In this document: in pieces, positions 41,768 through 57,490 of the stretch
Layout of the letters: every line of letters begins with the position of its first letter
Numbering within the stretch: the first letter of the stretch is position 1
DNA from: Gordonia sediminis
GTDB lineage: Bacteria; Actinomycetota; Actinomycetes; Mycobacteriales; Mycobacteriaceae
Assembly (NCBI GenBank): GCA_004193205.1
Contig: RZUM01000016.1
Coordinates: forward strand, 1 to 64,000
DNA: 64,000 nt
Reading direction: 5' to 3'
Translations under genes and position numbers: made by a program
The notes under the pieces: generated by a model
Told to the model about the DNA's origin: nothing
Databases searched by the model: none
What the model saw: the letters and a program-made list of their open reading frames with translations, nothing else

Positions 41768-42568
41768 TCAGTACAGCTCGGGCCGACGGTCCGCGAGGTA
41801 CGGGTAGTCCGAGCGTGACCGCGCCAGCACGGCGCGATCGACCTCGACGAGGAGCAACTCTGGTCGCCGCCCGGCGGCGGCGAGCACTGCGCCGCTGGGC
41901 CCGACGACTTCGCTGAGTCCCCCATACTCCAGATCGCCTTCGGTGCCACAGTAATTCGCGTAGGCCACGAACACCTGGCTCTCCAGGGCGCGGGCCGGTA
42001 GCAGGACCTGCTGCACGCTGTCGAAGTCGATCATGTTGGCGGTCGGCACACACACCACGTCGGCGCCGCGCACCGCCAGCGACCGCACCATCTCCGGGAA
42101 CTCGACCTCGTAGCAGGTCAACAGCCCCAGCCGCCATCCCGCGAGGTCTGCGACCGGCGGAGCGGTGTGCCCGGCGGCCACCATGCGGCGGTCCAGGTCG
42201 CCGAACAGATGTGTCTTGTGATGGGTCACCACCTGCTCGCCGTCACGGTCGACGAGACGGATCGCGTTGTACACCGTCCCGTCGGCCGTCGACTCCGGGC
42301 ACCCGTAGAGCACCGCGATGCCGTGTTCGCGCGCGATCGCAGCGACCCTGCGCGCGACGGGGCCGTCGACCGGGTCGGCCAACCGGTGGGTGGCGTCGGC
42401 ACCGATGTCGTAGCCGGTCACCACCATCTCCGGGGTGATCAGCAGATCGGACGCGGCGGACACCGCGTCGGCAGCGGTGGCGGCCAGCCGCGCCAGGTTC
42501 TCCTCGACCTGTCCGGGTCGTGACTCGCACTGCCACAGCGCGATCCGCAGCTGCTTGGGCTCGTTCAT
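41768..42568 (-). CDS. Carbon-nitrogen hydrolase (nitrilase superfamily)
   Basis: This 266-residue protein has the full Glu-Lys-Cys triad: Glu47 in LLITPEMVVTG, Lys118 in THHKTHLFGD and Cys152 in LLTCYEVEFPE. The family hydrolyses amides or nitriles. The gene lies five bases after the amino-acid 2-monooxygenase gene, whose product would be an arylacetamide, so it is a good candidate amidase for that amide. That coupling is an inference; other C-N substrates remain possible. Confidence 0.9.
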   Translation of the reverse strand: MNEPKQLRIALWQCESRPGQVEENLARLAATAADAVSAASDLLITPEMVVTGYDIGADATHRLADPVDGPVARRVAAIAREHGIAVLYGCPESTADGTVYNAIRLVDRDGEQVVTHHKTHLFGDLDRRMVAAGHTAPPVADLAGWRLGLLTCYEVEFPEMVRSLAVRGADVVCVPTANMIDFDSVQQVLLPARALESQVFVAYANYCGTEGDLEYGGLSEVVGPSGAVLAAAGRRPELLLVEVDRAVLARSRSDYPYLADRRPELY

Positions 42569-42573
42569 GTCGA

Positions 42574-44289
42574 CTAGGCTCCGATGTCGATCGGCCCGAG
42601 CTCGGCGAATCGGTCGCCCGGGCCGGGATTGTCGGGATGGCTGGTCCCGCCGAAATGGTGGAGCACACCCCACACGGCGTTGAGCGCGGTCTGCACCGCC
42701 CCCTCCACCCAGGCCGGCATGAACGACACGTCGTCGCCGGCGATGAAGATGCCGCGCTCGGCGTCCGGCAGCCGGTCCTGCCCGTGGAAATGGCCGTACA
42801 TGCGGGTGTTGTAGCGGTAGTGCCCGGGCAGCGCCCCCTTGAACGCCCCCAGGAAGTGCGGCTCGTTCTCCCACGACACCGTCAGCGGCCGCCCGACGAT
42901 GTGTTCGGCGATGTCGACGTCGGGGTAGATCTTGTGCAGCGCGTCGAGCATCAACGACACCCGCTTCTCCACCGGATGCGGCAGCACCTTGAGCGCGTCG
43001 CTCATCCAGCTGTAGCTGAGGCAGATGACGCCGGGCCGGTCAGGCCCGTTGTCGAACAGGTAGGTGCCTCGGGTGAGGCGGTCGGTCAGCGTCATGCTGA
43101 GCACGTCGCGGCCGGTGACCGGGTCGCGGTCGGTCCAGAACGGCCGGTCGACCATCACGAACGTCTTCGACGACTGCATGTAGCGGGTCCGGTCCAGCGC
43201 CATCCACAGGTCCTGACTGAACAGGCTTTCGTCGCAGTCGATCTCGGTCGACAACAGCCAGGCCTGACACGTCGCCACGACCGCCGGGAACTCGCGGGCA
43301 TCCCCCCACCGGTCGACGACCTCGATGCGGCCGGGTCCGACCCGGCGGATCGCCGCCGCCCCGGCCCGCGGCACACCGCTGTGCAGCGACGACAGACTCG
43401 TCCCGACCGGCCAGTGCCGGATGCGGGCCGGGCTGTCCGACCACAGCCGGCGCGGCACCTGCTCGACCCCACCAACGATCAGATGCTGCTCGGTGTCGCA
43501 GTTGGTGACCACCACGCGCAGGATCTCCAGCATCGAGTTGGCGAAGTCGGAGTCCCATCCACCGGTGCCGAATCCCACCTGCCCGAACAGCTCTCGGTGC
43601 CGGAACGACAGCGAGCCGAACTCGTCGGAGGTCGCCAGGAAGTCGTAGAAGCTGCGGTCGTCCCAGTCGACGACGATCCGGTTCCACAACTCCTTGAGTC
43701 GTGGGACGTCGCGGGCGCGGATCGCCTCCTGCAGGGCGGAGAACCCGGCGATGCGCTCGAGGGCACTGTCCCACGCCTTCTCGATCTCGGTGTAGATCGG
43801 CGGCAGATCCTCCAGGGTGCGGGCGTAGAGGGTTTCGCCACCGAGATCGATGACCGTGCTGCCGGCCGCGTCGGTGAGCGGATTCGGGAACGGACGTGAC
43901 CGCAGCCCGAAGGTGTCGACATAGTGGAAGAACGTCGACGACGAGATTGGGAAGCGCATCCCGCCGAGTTCGGCCACCTCCGGCTCGCCCGGCACGAAAT
44001 GCTCCGACCGCAACCGGCCGCCGATCCGTTCGGGTTCGTACACCACCGGCCGCAGCCCGATCTTCATCAGCTCGTAGGCGGCGACCATGCCGGCCATCCC
44101 GGCACCGATGATCGCGACCTCGGACCCGAGCGCATCGGCGGGCACCGAACCGATACCCGCCGGATGGGTGATCCAGTCGTCGTAGGCGAACGGGAAGTCG
44201 GGACCGAAGATCGTCACGGGCCGGTCGGTGTACACGAGACGAGCGTATTGCCTGCCCGCGGCCCACGCGCGGAACTTCGATCCGGCCAC
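42574..44289 (-). CDS. Flavin amino-acid 2-monooxygenase (tryptophan/phenylalanine type)
   Basis: This FAD amine-oxidase-fold protein has 571 residues. The dinucleotide motif AIIGAGMAGMVAAYEL starts at about residue 59, followed by GGRLRSE and ELGGMRFP. The C-terminal part has TRGTYLFDNGPDRPGV, CLSYSWMSDAL and IFIAGDDVSF, close to IaaM-type tryptophan 2-monooxygenases and phenylalanine 2-monooxygenase. These decarboxylate an amino acid to an arylacetamide. The neighbouring nitrilase could complete the route to an aryl acetate. The substrate preference cannot be read here. Confidence 0.82.
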   Translation of the reverse strand: MAGSKFRAWAAGRQYARLVYTDRPVTIFGPDFPFAYDDWITHPAGIGSVPADALGSEVAIIGAGMAGMVAAYELMKIGLRPVVYEPERIGGRLRSEHFVPGEPEVAELGGMRFPISSSTFFHYVDTFGLRSRPFPNPLTDAAGSTVIDLGGETLYARTLEDLPPIYTEIEKAWDSALERIAGFSALQEAIRARDVPRLKELWNRIVVDWDDRSFYDFLATSDEFGSLSFRHRELFGQVGFGTGGWDSDFANSMLEILRVVVTNCDTEQHLIVGGVEQVPRRLWSDSPARIRHWPVGTSLSSLHSGVPRAGAAAIRRVGPGRIEVVDRWGDAREFPAVVATCQAWLLSTEIDCDESLFSQDLWMALDRTRYMQSSKTFVMVDRPFWTDRDPVTGRDVLSMTLTDRLTRGTYLFDNGPDRPGVICLSYSWMSDALKVLPHPVEKRVSLMLDALHKIYPDVDIAEHIVGRPLTVSWENEPHFLGAFKGALPGHYRYNTRMYGHFHGQDRLPDAERGIFIAGDDVSFMPAWVEGAVQTALNAVWGVLHHFGGTSHPDNPGPGDRFAELGPIDIGA

Positions 44290-44386
44290 CTCGGCCCGTC
44301 ATCGCGGACATCAACTGTCCGCAATCGGGTGAAGGCTGATCACCATCAGGCCCGAGAATCCCAGAGAACCCGGAGAGGTGAGCCCC

Positions 44387-44761
44387 ATGGACTGGACACT
44401 GGAGGTCGCGTTCCTGCCCGTCACCGACGTGGACCGCGCCAAGGAGTTCTATACCCGCGTCGGCTTCCATCCCGACCACGACGCGTCGCCGAGCGACGGT
44501 GTCCGCTTCGTGCAGATGACTCCGCCGGGTTCCGGATGCTCGATCGCGTTCGGCACCGGCATCGTCGAGGGCGCCGCACCGAATGCGGGGACGTTGATGC
44601 TGTGTGTCTCCGACATCACCTCCGCCCGGCGCCATCTCGTCGACGCCGGCGTCGAGGTGAGCGACGTCGACGTCCAGCAGTGGGGTCACTTCGTCTACTT
44701 CGACGACCCCGACGGCAACCACTGGAACGTGCAGTACCTGCCCTACCGCTACCAGAACTGA
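44387..44761 (+). CDS. VOC family protein (glyoxalase-like)
   Basis: This 124-residue single VOC domain starts MDWTLEVAFLPVTDVDRAKE. It has the FYTRVGF loop and FDDPDGNHWNVQYLP at the end, where metal ligands usually lie. The family includes glyoxalases, dioxygenases and resistance proteins; no specific role is readable. A GGAGAGGTGAG site precedes the ATG; a GTG nine bases earlier is an alternative start. It is divergent from the monooxygenase gene. Confidence 0.85.
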   Translation: MDWTLEVAFLPVTDVDRAKEFYTRVGFHPDHDASPSDGVRFVQMTPPGSGCSIAFGTGIVEGAAPNAGTLMLCVSDITSARRHLVDAGVEVSDVDVQQWGHFVYFDDPDGNHWNVQYLPYRYQN

Positions 44762-44964
44762 GCATCGTCGCGCGATCGTGCCGGTTGTCCACAGACGCCC
44801 CGATCTGGTCCGGTCATCCACAGATCCAGCCGCACCCCGTTCGACGGCCCGTTCGACGCGGATGATCGGAGCCATGACCACGGACACGGCCGCCCGCCAC
44901 CGACGACCGGAGGTGTCGGCGGGTTCGCCCGCACCGGACGCGCCGATGCACGAGACTGAACGGT

Positions 44965-46296
44965 ATGTCGTCGCAGTCAGGGTTTCCGGGGGTCGAACCA
45001 ACCGTGCTGATCGGCACGATCGTCAATCCGGCGGGTCTGACCTTGGCGAAGGTGGTGCCGCAGACGCGGGTTCCGGTGTTCGCGTCGTCGGGGCTGGGGG
45101 CAAGTCCGACGTGGCATGCGTTCACCATCGACCAGGGCGGTATCGCGTTCACCGATGCGATCGGGGTGGTCGGTGACCAACGCATCCGGGTGGACCTCGA
45201 CGCCATGGCCACCCTGGACCCGACGCTGGTGTGGGCGCCGGGCGAGTTCTTCGACCAGGCCGGACAGCCCGTGCCGCAATGTGCGCGCGGCAGCCTGCGC
45301 CGGGTGGTCGACCGGCTGGCCGAGGCGGGGCTGCGGGCGCTGGTGGGTCACGAACTCGAGTTCGTGCTGGTCGGTCCCGACGGCGGGCGGCTTCCGTCGG
45401 TTCTGTGGGCTCCCTACGGCGCGGCCGGCGCGTTCGAGCACGAGGAGTTCGTGCGTGAGGTGCTCGCGGACTGCCGGACCGCCGGGGTCTCCGTCGAACA
45501 ACTCCACCCCGAGTACGGCCGCAACCAGTTCGAGATGTCGTTGGAGCCGCGCGACCCGATCGCGGCCGCCGACCAGCTGGTGGTGGCCCGAATCGTCATC
45601 GGCCGGGTGGCGCGCCGGCATGGAATCCGGGTCTCGTTCTCCCCCAAGCCGTTCGCCGACGGTGTCGGTTGCGGGGCGCACCAGCACTTCTCGTTGTTCC
45701 GTGACGACGAACCGTTGTTCTCCGGCGGTGCGGGCGCCGCCGGCATGACCGTCGACGGCGAGCATGCGGTCGCGGGGATCGTCGAGGACATGGTCGACCT
45801 GCAGGGCGTGCTGTGTGGGTCGGTGGTGTCGGGGTTGCGGATGCTGCCCGGCCAGTGGGCCGGTGCATTCGCCTGCTGGGGGGTGGAGAACCGTGAGGCC
45901 GCGGTGCGGGTGATCACCGCGGGCCCGGCGAGCCCGCGCGGCGCCAATGTCGAGGTGAAGGCCATCGACCCGTCGGCGAACGTCTACTTCGCCACCGCGG
46001 CGATCCTGGGTTCGGCGCTGTCGGGCATCGAGCGGACGACTCCGTTGCCGCCCGAGGTCACCGTCGACCCGGGGACGCTCACCCCGCAGCAGCGCGCCGA
46101 CGACGGTATCCGGCCGCTCGCCCACGATCAACGGGCGATCGTCGAGGCGATGGACGCGTCGGAGCGGCTCCGCGACACTCTCGGCGACCCGGCGGTGGAC
46201 GCACTGGTCGCGGTGCGCCGCTACGAGATCACCACGTTCCCCGACCACACGCCCACGACGCTGGCCGACCGGTTCCGGCTCGCGTGGAGCGTGTGA
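44965..46296 (+). CDS. Glutamine-synthetase-like ligase (gamma-glutamyl-amine synthetase type)
   Basis: This 443-residue GS-fold enzyme has the metal and ATP motifs in modified form: GHELEFVL, SFSPKPFADGVGCGAHQHF, ENREAAVRVI and NVEVKAIDPSANVYFATAAI. It is shorter than GlnA1 and lacks the adenylylation-loop Tyr context. It is typical of GlnA3/GlnA4-like ligases that glutamylate polyamines or other amines. The next gene is an amidohydrolase that follows by four bases, and the two match the halves of eukaryotic FluG. The substrate is unassigned. Confidence 0.87.
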   Translation: MSSQSGFPGVEPTVLIGTIVNPAGLTLAKVVPQTRVPVFASSGLGASPTWHAFTIDQGGIAFTDAIGVVGDQRIRVDLDAMATLDPTLVWAPGEFFDQAGQPVPQCARGSLRRVVDRLAEAGLRALVGHELEFVLVGPDGGRLPSVLWAPYGAAGAFEHEEFVREVLADCRTAGVSVEQLHPEYGRNQFEMSLEPRDPIAAADQLVVARIVIGRVARRHGIRVSFSPKPFADGVGCGAHQHFSLFRDDEPLFSGGAGAAGMTVDGEHAVAGIVEDMVDLQGVLCGSVVSGLRMLPGQWAGAFACWGVENREAAVRVITAGPASPRGANVEVKAIDPSANVYFATAAILGSALSGIERTTPLPPEVTVDPGTLTPQQRADDGIRPLAHDQRAIVEAMDASERLRDTLGDPAVDALVAVRRYEITTFPDHTPTTLADRFRLAWSV

Positions 46297-46300
46297 GGGG

Positions 46301-47425
46301 ATGTCTGCGGCCGACGGGCGGATCGAGGAGCACATCACCGGCCTGTCGCTCGTCGATCATCACGTGCACGGCTGCTGGACCGACACACCCGACCGGGCGC
46401 GGTTCGAGAACGCGCTGAACGAGGCCAACACGGCGCCGGTGGCGGCCGACGACGGCCCGTTCGATTCGCAGCTCGGTTTCGCGGTCCGACGATGGTGCGC
46501 GCCGCTGCTCGGACTGGATCCGCATGCCCCCGCCGACGACTACTGGCAACAGCGCACCGGCATCGCCGAACCCGAACTCGCGCGCACGTTTCTGCGTGCG
46601 GCCGGGGTGAGCGACTGGATCGTCGACACCGGCCTGCCCGGCGTGGCCGATCCGGCGACGCTGGCGGCACTGTCGGGGTCGGCGACCCACGAGGTGGTGC
46701 GTCTGGAGGCACTCGCCGAGGTCGCGGCCGCGCGTGACGGCCGGTATGTGGCGACGTTTGACGAGCTCCTCGCCGAGCGTGCGCGGACGGCGGTGGGCAC
46801 GAAGACGATCCTCGCCTACCGGGGCGGCTTCGACGGCGATCTGTCCGACCCGGACCCGCGGGACGTGGAGGAGGCCGCCCGCCGGTGGCGCGACGCGGGT
46901 GGCCGCCGGCTGACCGACCGCATGCTGCTGCGGTTCGGGCTGCACCGGGGGCTGCGGCTCGGGAAACCGCTGCAGGTGCACGTGGGGCTCGGCGACCGTG
47001 ACGCGGACCTGCACCGCACCAATCCCCTGCTGCTGCTGGATTTCCTGCGCGGCAGCGGTTCCACTCCGGTGATGCTGCTGCACTGCTACCCGTTCGAACG
47101 CGAGGCCGGGTACCTCGCGCAGGCGTTCAGCAACGTCTACGTCGACGTCGGGTTGTCCGTGCACCATCTCGGGGCGCGGGCACCCGAGCTGATCGCGCGC
47201 ATCCTCGAGCTGGCTCCCTTCCGGAAGGTGCTGTACTCGTCGGACGGATTCGCGCCGGCGGAACTGCACTACCTCGGCGCATGCCTGTGGCGGCACGGAC
47301 TGGCCACCACGCTGCGCCGCTTCGTCGATGCCGACGCCTGGAGCCTCGACGACGCGCTGCGGGTGTCGGAGCTGATCGGGTTCCGCACCGCCGGCCGGGT
47401 GTACGGTCTGCCGGTGCCCGGCTGA
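46301..47425 (+). CDS. Amidohydrolase (FluG N-terminal type)
   Basis: This 374-residue metal-dependent hydrolase has VDHHVHGCW near residue 18, the LLHCYPFEREAGYLAQAF region, VYVDVGLSVHHLG and YSSDGFAPAELHYLGA, giving a TIM-barrel amidohydrolase with the His, Asp and Lys/Glu-type metal ligands. It resembles the amidohydrolase portion of FluG. It forms a two-gene unit with the glutamine-synthetase-like gene and may hydrolyse a gamma-glutamyl product or its precursor. Not proven by sequence alone. Confidence 0.87.
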   Translation: MSAADGRIEEHITGLSLVDHHVHGCWTDTPDRARFENALNEANTAPVAADDGPFDSQLGFAVRRWCAPLLGLDPHAPADDYWQQRTGIAEPELARTFLRAAGVSDWIVDTGLPGVADPATLAALSGSATHEVVRLEALAEVAAARDGRYVATFDELLAERARTAVGTKTILAYRGGFDGDLSDPDPRDVEEAARRWRDAGGRRLTDRMLLRFGLHRGLRLGKPLQVHVGLGDRDADLHRTNPLLLLDFLRGSGSTPVMLLHCYPFEREAGYLAQAFSNVYVDVGLSVHHLGARAPELIARILELAPFRKVLYSSDGFAPAELHYLGACLWRHGLATTLRRFVDADAWSLDDALRVSELIGFRTAGRVYGLPVPG

Positions 47426-47516
47426 TCCGGCGGGTGGGCACGCTGCGGCCCCGCCCGTCCGTCGACCCCATCCACCGGCTCCATCCACCCGCAACGGCTT
47501 CGACATACTGGTCACC

Positions 47517-48434
47517 GTGTACGAATCAGTGTCAGCAACCGGGTATGTGACCGCGAGTCCTCTGCAGTCGGCCGTCGAAGGCGCAGTCCCGGTGTGGATC
47601 ACCGCCGGCGCTCTGGTGAGCGTGTTGGTGCTGTCCTGGCTGTTCGGCGGCGCGGCCCGGGTGATGCTGCGCGGGCGGGCCCGCCTGAACACCACCACGT
47701 CGATGGTCGTCGCCATCCTGGGCACGGCGGTCGGCTTCATCCTCGCCGGCATCATCGACCCGACCCTGCACGTGTGGAGCGGCGTGTCCGTGGCGCTCGG
47801 CGTGGTCAGCGCGGTCACGGCGGTCGCCGTGTACGGGCTCGTCGCCGCACGCTTCCAGCACACCGAACGCGCGTCGGTCGCCGAACTGCTGGCCGCCGGT
47901 GAATCCGACCGGGTCGAGTTCAAGTCCACCGCCCGGATCAACATGCGTTCCGGCGAGAAGGACCCCCGGATGGAACTGGTCATCGTGAAAACGGTGTCGG
48001 CGTTCCTCAACGCCGACGGCGGCACCCTACTCATCGGCGTCGACGACGCCGGCACCCCGCTGGGCCTCGACGCCGACTTCGCCACGCTCAAGGCCCCCGA
48101 CGCCGACCGCTTCGAGCTGTGGCTGCGCGACCTGTTCACCACGGCCCTCGGCCAGAACGCCGCCGCGGCGATCGGGGTCGCCGTCGAGACCGTGCCCGCC
48201 GCCAGTGGCCCGACACCGGTCTGCCGCGTCGCCTGCTCGCCATCGCCGCGACCGGTGTACCTTCGCACGGGCAAGAGCACGCCACCCGAATTCTGGTTGC
48301 GCACCGGCAATTCCACCCGTCAGCTGTCGGTCGACCAGGCCGCGGAGTACATCATGCACCGCTGGCCGCTCGGTATCGGGTCGGCGGCCGCCGCGCAGGT
48401 CCGGGCGGCGGTGCGGTTCTCGACGGATCGCTGA
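47517..48434 (+). CDS. Membrane protein with AlbA_2 (Schlafen-type) domain
   Basis: This protein of about 305 residues starts at a GTG. Three hydrophobic segments fall at roughly 24-44, 60-80 and 88-110, followed by a cytosolic AlbA_2 ATP- or DNA-binding domain: GESDRVEFKSTARIN, TVSAFLNADGGTLLIGVDD. The combination of a membrane anchor with this domain is common in unexplained actinobacterial proteins. The gene is followed by a strong hairpin. Confidence 0.8.
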   Translation: MYESVSATGYVTASPLQSAVEGAVPVWITAGALVSVLVLSWLFGGAARVMLRGRARLNTTTSMVVAILGTAVGFILAGIIDPTLHVWSGVSVALGVVSAVTAVAVYGLVAARFQHTERASVAELLAAGESDRVEFKSTARINMRSGEKDPRMELVIVKTVSAFLNADGGTLLIGVDDAGTPLGLDADFATLKAPDADRFELWLRDLFTTALGQNAAAAIGVAVETVPAASGPTPVCRVACSPSPRPVYLRTGKSTPPEFWLRTGNSTRQLSVDQAAEYIMHRWPLGIGSAAAAQVRAAVRFSTDR

Positions 48435-48460
48435 ATCGACCACACATCAGCACGACGCAG

Positions 48461-48499
48461 CGAAACGGCCCCCGCACACGAGGTGCGGGGGCCGTTTCG
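48461..48499. terminator. Perfect 17-bp hairpin after the AlbA_2 gene
   Basis: The arms CGAAACGGCCCCCGCAC and GTGCGGGGGCCGTTTCG enclose ACGAG and are followed by TTTCGG on the plus strand. It sits between the AlbA_2 gene and the convergent rpoC gene, and may terminate the former. Confidence 0.8.
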
Positions 48500-48510
48500 T
48501 TTCGGCTCGC

Positions 48511-48560
48511 GTGATCTCGATACGCCCTCGGCTAGCGCCTCGGGCTACTCGATCAGCAGG
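48511..48560. repeat. Family A repeat head at the minisatellite
   Basis: GTGATCTCGATACGCCC followed by GGGCTACTCGATCAGCAGG is the left half of a family A repeat. The AGCAGG end is the point from which the 31-bp tandem array continues, so the minisatellite seems to have grown from this copy. Confidence 0.8.
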
Positions 48561-48779
48561 TGGATCGAACCCGACGAGATCAATCAGCAGGTGGATCGAA
48601 CCCGACGAGATCAATCAGCAGGTGGATCGAACCCGACGAGATCAATCAGCAGGTAGATCGAACCCGACGAGATCAATCAGCAGGTGGATCGAACCTGACG
48701 AGATCAATCAGCAGGTGGATCGAACCCGACGAGATCAATCAGCAGGTGGATCGAACCTGACGAGATCGATCAGCGGCTG
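48551..48779. repeat. 31-bp minisatellite, seven units plus a partial one
   Basis: The unit is GATCAATCAGCAGGTGGATC plus GAACCCGACGA, repeated at 31-bp spacing from 48554, 48585, 48616, 48647, 48678, 48709 and 48740 with a partial copy at 48771. Copy 4 has GTAGATC and copies 5 and 7 have CCTGA where others have CCCGA. No spacers exist, so it is not CRISPR. The array lies just beyond the 3' end of rpoC. Confidence 0.92.
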
Positions 48780-48785
48780 GGGTCA

Positions 48786-52742
<3,957 letters not shown>

Positions 52743-52785
52743 TATCTACCTTTCGGGCTCTTCTTGTCAGTTGGTCGTCGGTCGG

Positions 52786-56292
<3,507 letters not shown>

Positions 56293-56590
56293 GAAGTGTT
56301 CTGCCTAGCTCGGTGTGTGGCTTGGTGGGCCGTTCGCTGGTGACACCTGACAAGATTCGGCGATCACCACGAGCACACACAGCAAGGTGGCCAGAGGAAG
56401 GATCGTAAATGGACAGGAGGCAGCCAGCGCAACGTCCAACTGTATCAGAAAATAGACGCGCTTTGTCAAGTCGCGTCTATTAACGAGTCCGCGCAAGTGG
56501 CTGCCCACACGTCATTCGTTGCTGACAGCGTGGCCCCAAGACGCGCGTTCGTCAAGCGCTACGCGCGAATTTTGTCGAAGTCTCTCCAGA
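56293..56590. promoter_or_regulatory. rpoB upstream region with candidate promoter and leader
   Basis: This 298-base gap has no gene. On the minus strand, TTGACA (56464-56469) and TACAGT (56439-56444) are separated by 19 bp and could be the rpoB promoter, giving a leader of about 140 nt. It is AT-richer than its surroundings at 56430-56490. Confidence 0.55.
56451..56481. promoter_or_regulatory. Perfect 10-bp inverted repeat over the rpoB -35 region
   Basis: AATAGACGCG (56451-56460) and CGCGTCTATT (56472-56481) are perfectly complementary, with the TTGACA box inside the 11-bp spacer. On the minus strand it is followed by TTTTCT, so it could also be an intrinsic terminator for the Mce operon. 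Operator and terminator readings are both open. Confidence 0.7.
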
Positions 56591-57490
56591 TCAGAAGGCT
56601 TCGACCTCGCTGATGAGCCAGTCGTCGCCGTGCTTGATCATCCCGAATTGGTAGCGCGGGGCGGCGCTCTGCCCGGCGAGTCCGGCCTGCTGTTGGCTGA
56701 CGATCATGTTGACGACGACCCGCGCCGTCGAGCCGTCGTCGCCGCCGGACAGGTCGGCGACGCCGACGGATTCGACCCGGCAGTCGGCGACCGCCTTGGT
56801 CTGGTTGAGGATCTCCCGCTGCTGGGGCAGGTACTTGTCGAACTCGTCTTTGGCCTTGCCGGTGAGGACCGTCCGAGCCTTGTTCGCCCATTTGTCCACA
56901 TCGACGGTGTCGACGGTCAGCGCGCACGCCTTGCTGCTCACCTGCGAGGTGAGTTCGGTGGTCGCGGCGCGGTCGACGAAGGCCTTGTTGGGGCCGATCG
57001 TCGCGCCGGGATGCAGGCCCGCGATCAGCGCGAAGACCCCGAGAGCTGCAGCGACGGCGCCGAGGACGACGAGGGTCCGGCGACGGAATCGCAGCGGCCC
57101 GGTGGGTTCGGGGCTCACCGCGCCGCCCCCCAGGGACGCTGCCGGGCGGGTCGCTGAGGCGTCCCCGGCGGGGCGCAGAGTCGACACCCGGGCCACCGGA
57201 CGGGTCTTGCCGGTCGGCTTGCGGGCCGCCGTGTCGTCGGGGGATTCCGAGTTGCTGTCGGCGGATTCTGGGATGCTGTCGGCGGAATCCGGGGTGCCGT
57301 CGGCGGAATCCGGGGTGCCGTCGGCGGAATCCGGGGTGCCGTCGGCGGAATCCGGGGTGCCGTCGACGGAATCCGGGGTGCTGTCGGCGGGATTCGGGGT
57401 GCCGTCGGCGGGTGCGGGTGTGGAGGTCGGGCGGGGGCGGCCGGCGACGCGGGGGGTGGGACGACGACGCGGGGGACGTGGGTTGGCCAT
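56591..57490 (-). CDS. Mce-associated membrane protein with repetitive N-terminus
   Basis: This 299-residue protein starts MANPRPPRRR. The first ~115 residues are a Pro/Ser/Asp low-complexity cytosolic tail with tandem DGTPDSA repeats (seven residues, 21-bp DNA units over 57240-57415). A single membrane helix (LVVLGAVAAALGVFALIAGL) follows, and the rest is the extracytosolic Mce-associated domain (GATIGPNKAFVDRAAT, LTGKAKDEFDKYLP). Its start overlaps the preceding gene's stop (TGATG). It probably stabilises the Mce complex. It is the last gene of the operon. Confidence 0.85.
   Translation of the reverse strand: MANPRPPRRRPTPRVAGRPRPTSTPAPADGTPNPADSTPDSVDGTPDSADGTPDSADGTPDSADGTPDSADSIPESADSNSESPDDTAARKPTGKTRPVARVSTLRPAGDASATRPAASLGGGAVSPEPTGPLRFRRRTLVVLGAVAAALGVFALIAGLHPGATIGPNKAFVDRAATTELTSQVSSKACALTVDTVDVDKWANKARTVLTGKAKDEFDKYLPQQREILNQTKAVADCRVESVGVADLSGGDDGSTARVVVNMIVSQQQAGLAGQSAAPRYQFGMIKHGDDWLISEVEAF

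Noticed and set aside
48551-48779. Possible CRISPR array of 31-bp repeats
   Set aside because: Units abut directly with no unique spacers, and no cas genes are near. It is a tandem minisatellite; the open frames across it are by-products of repeat length.
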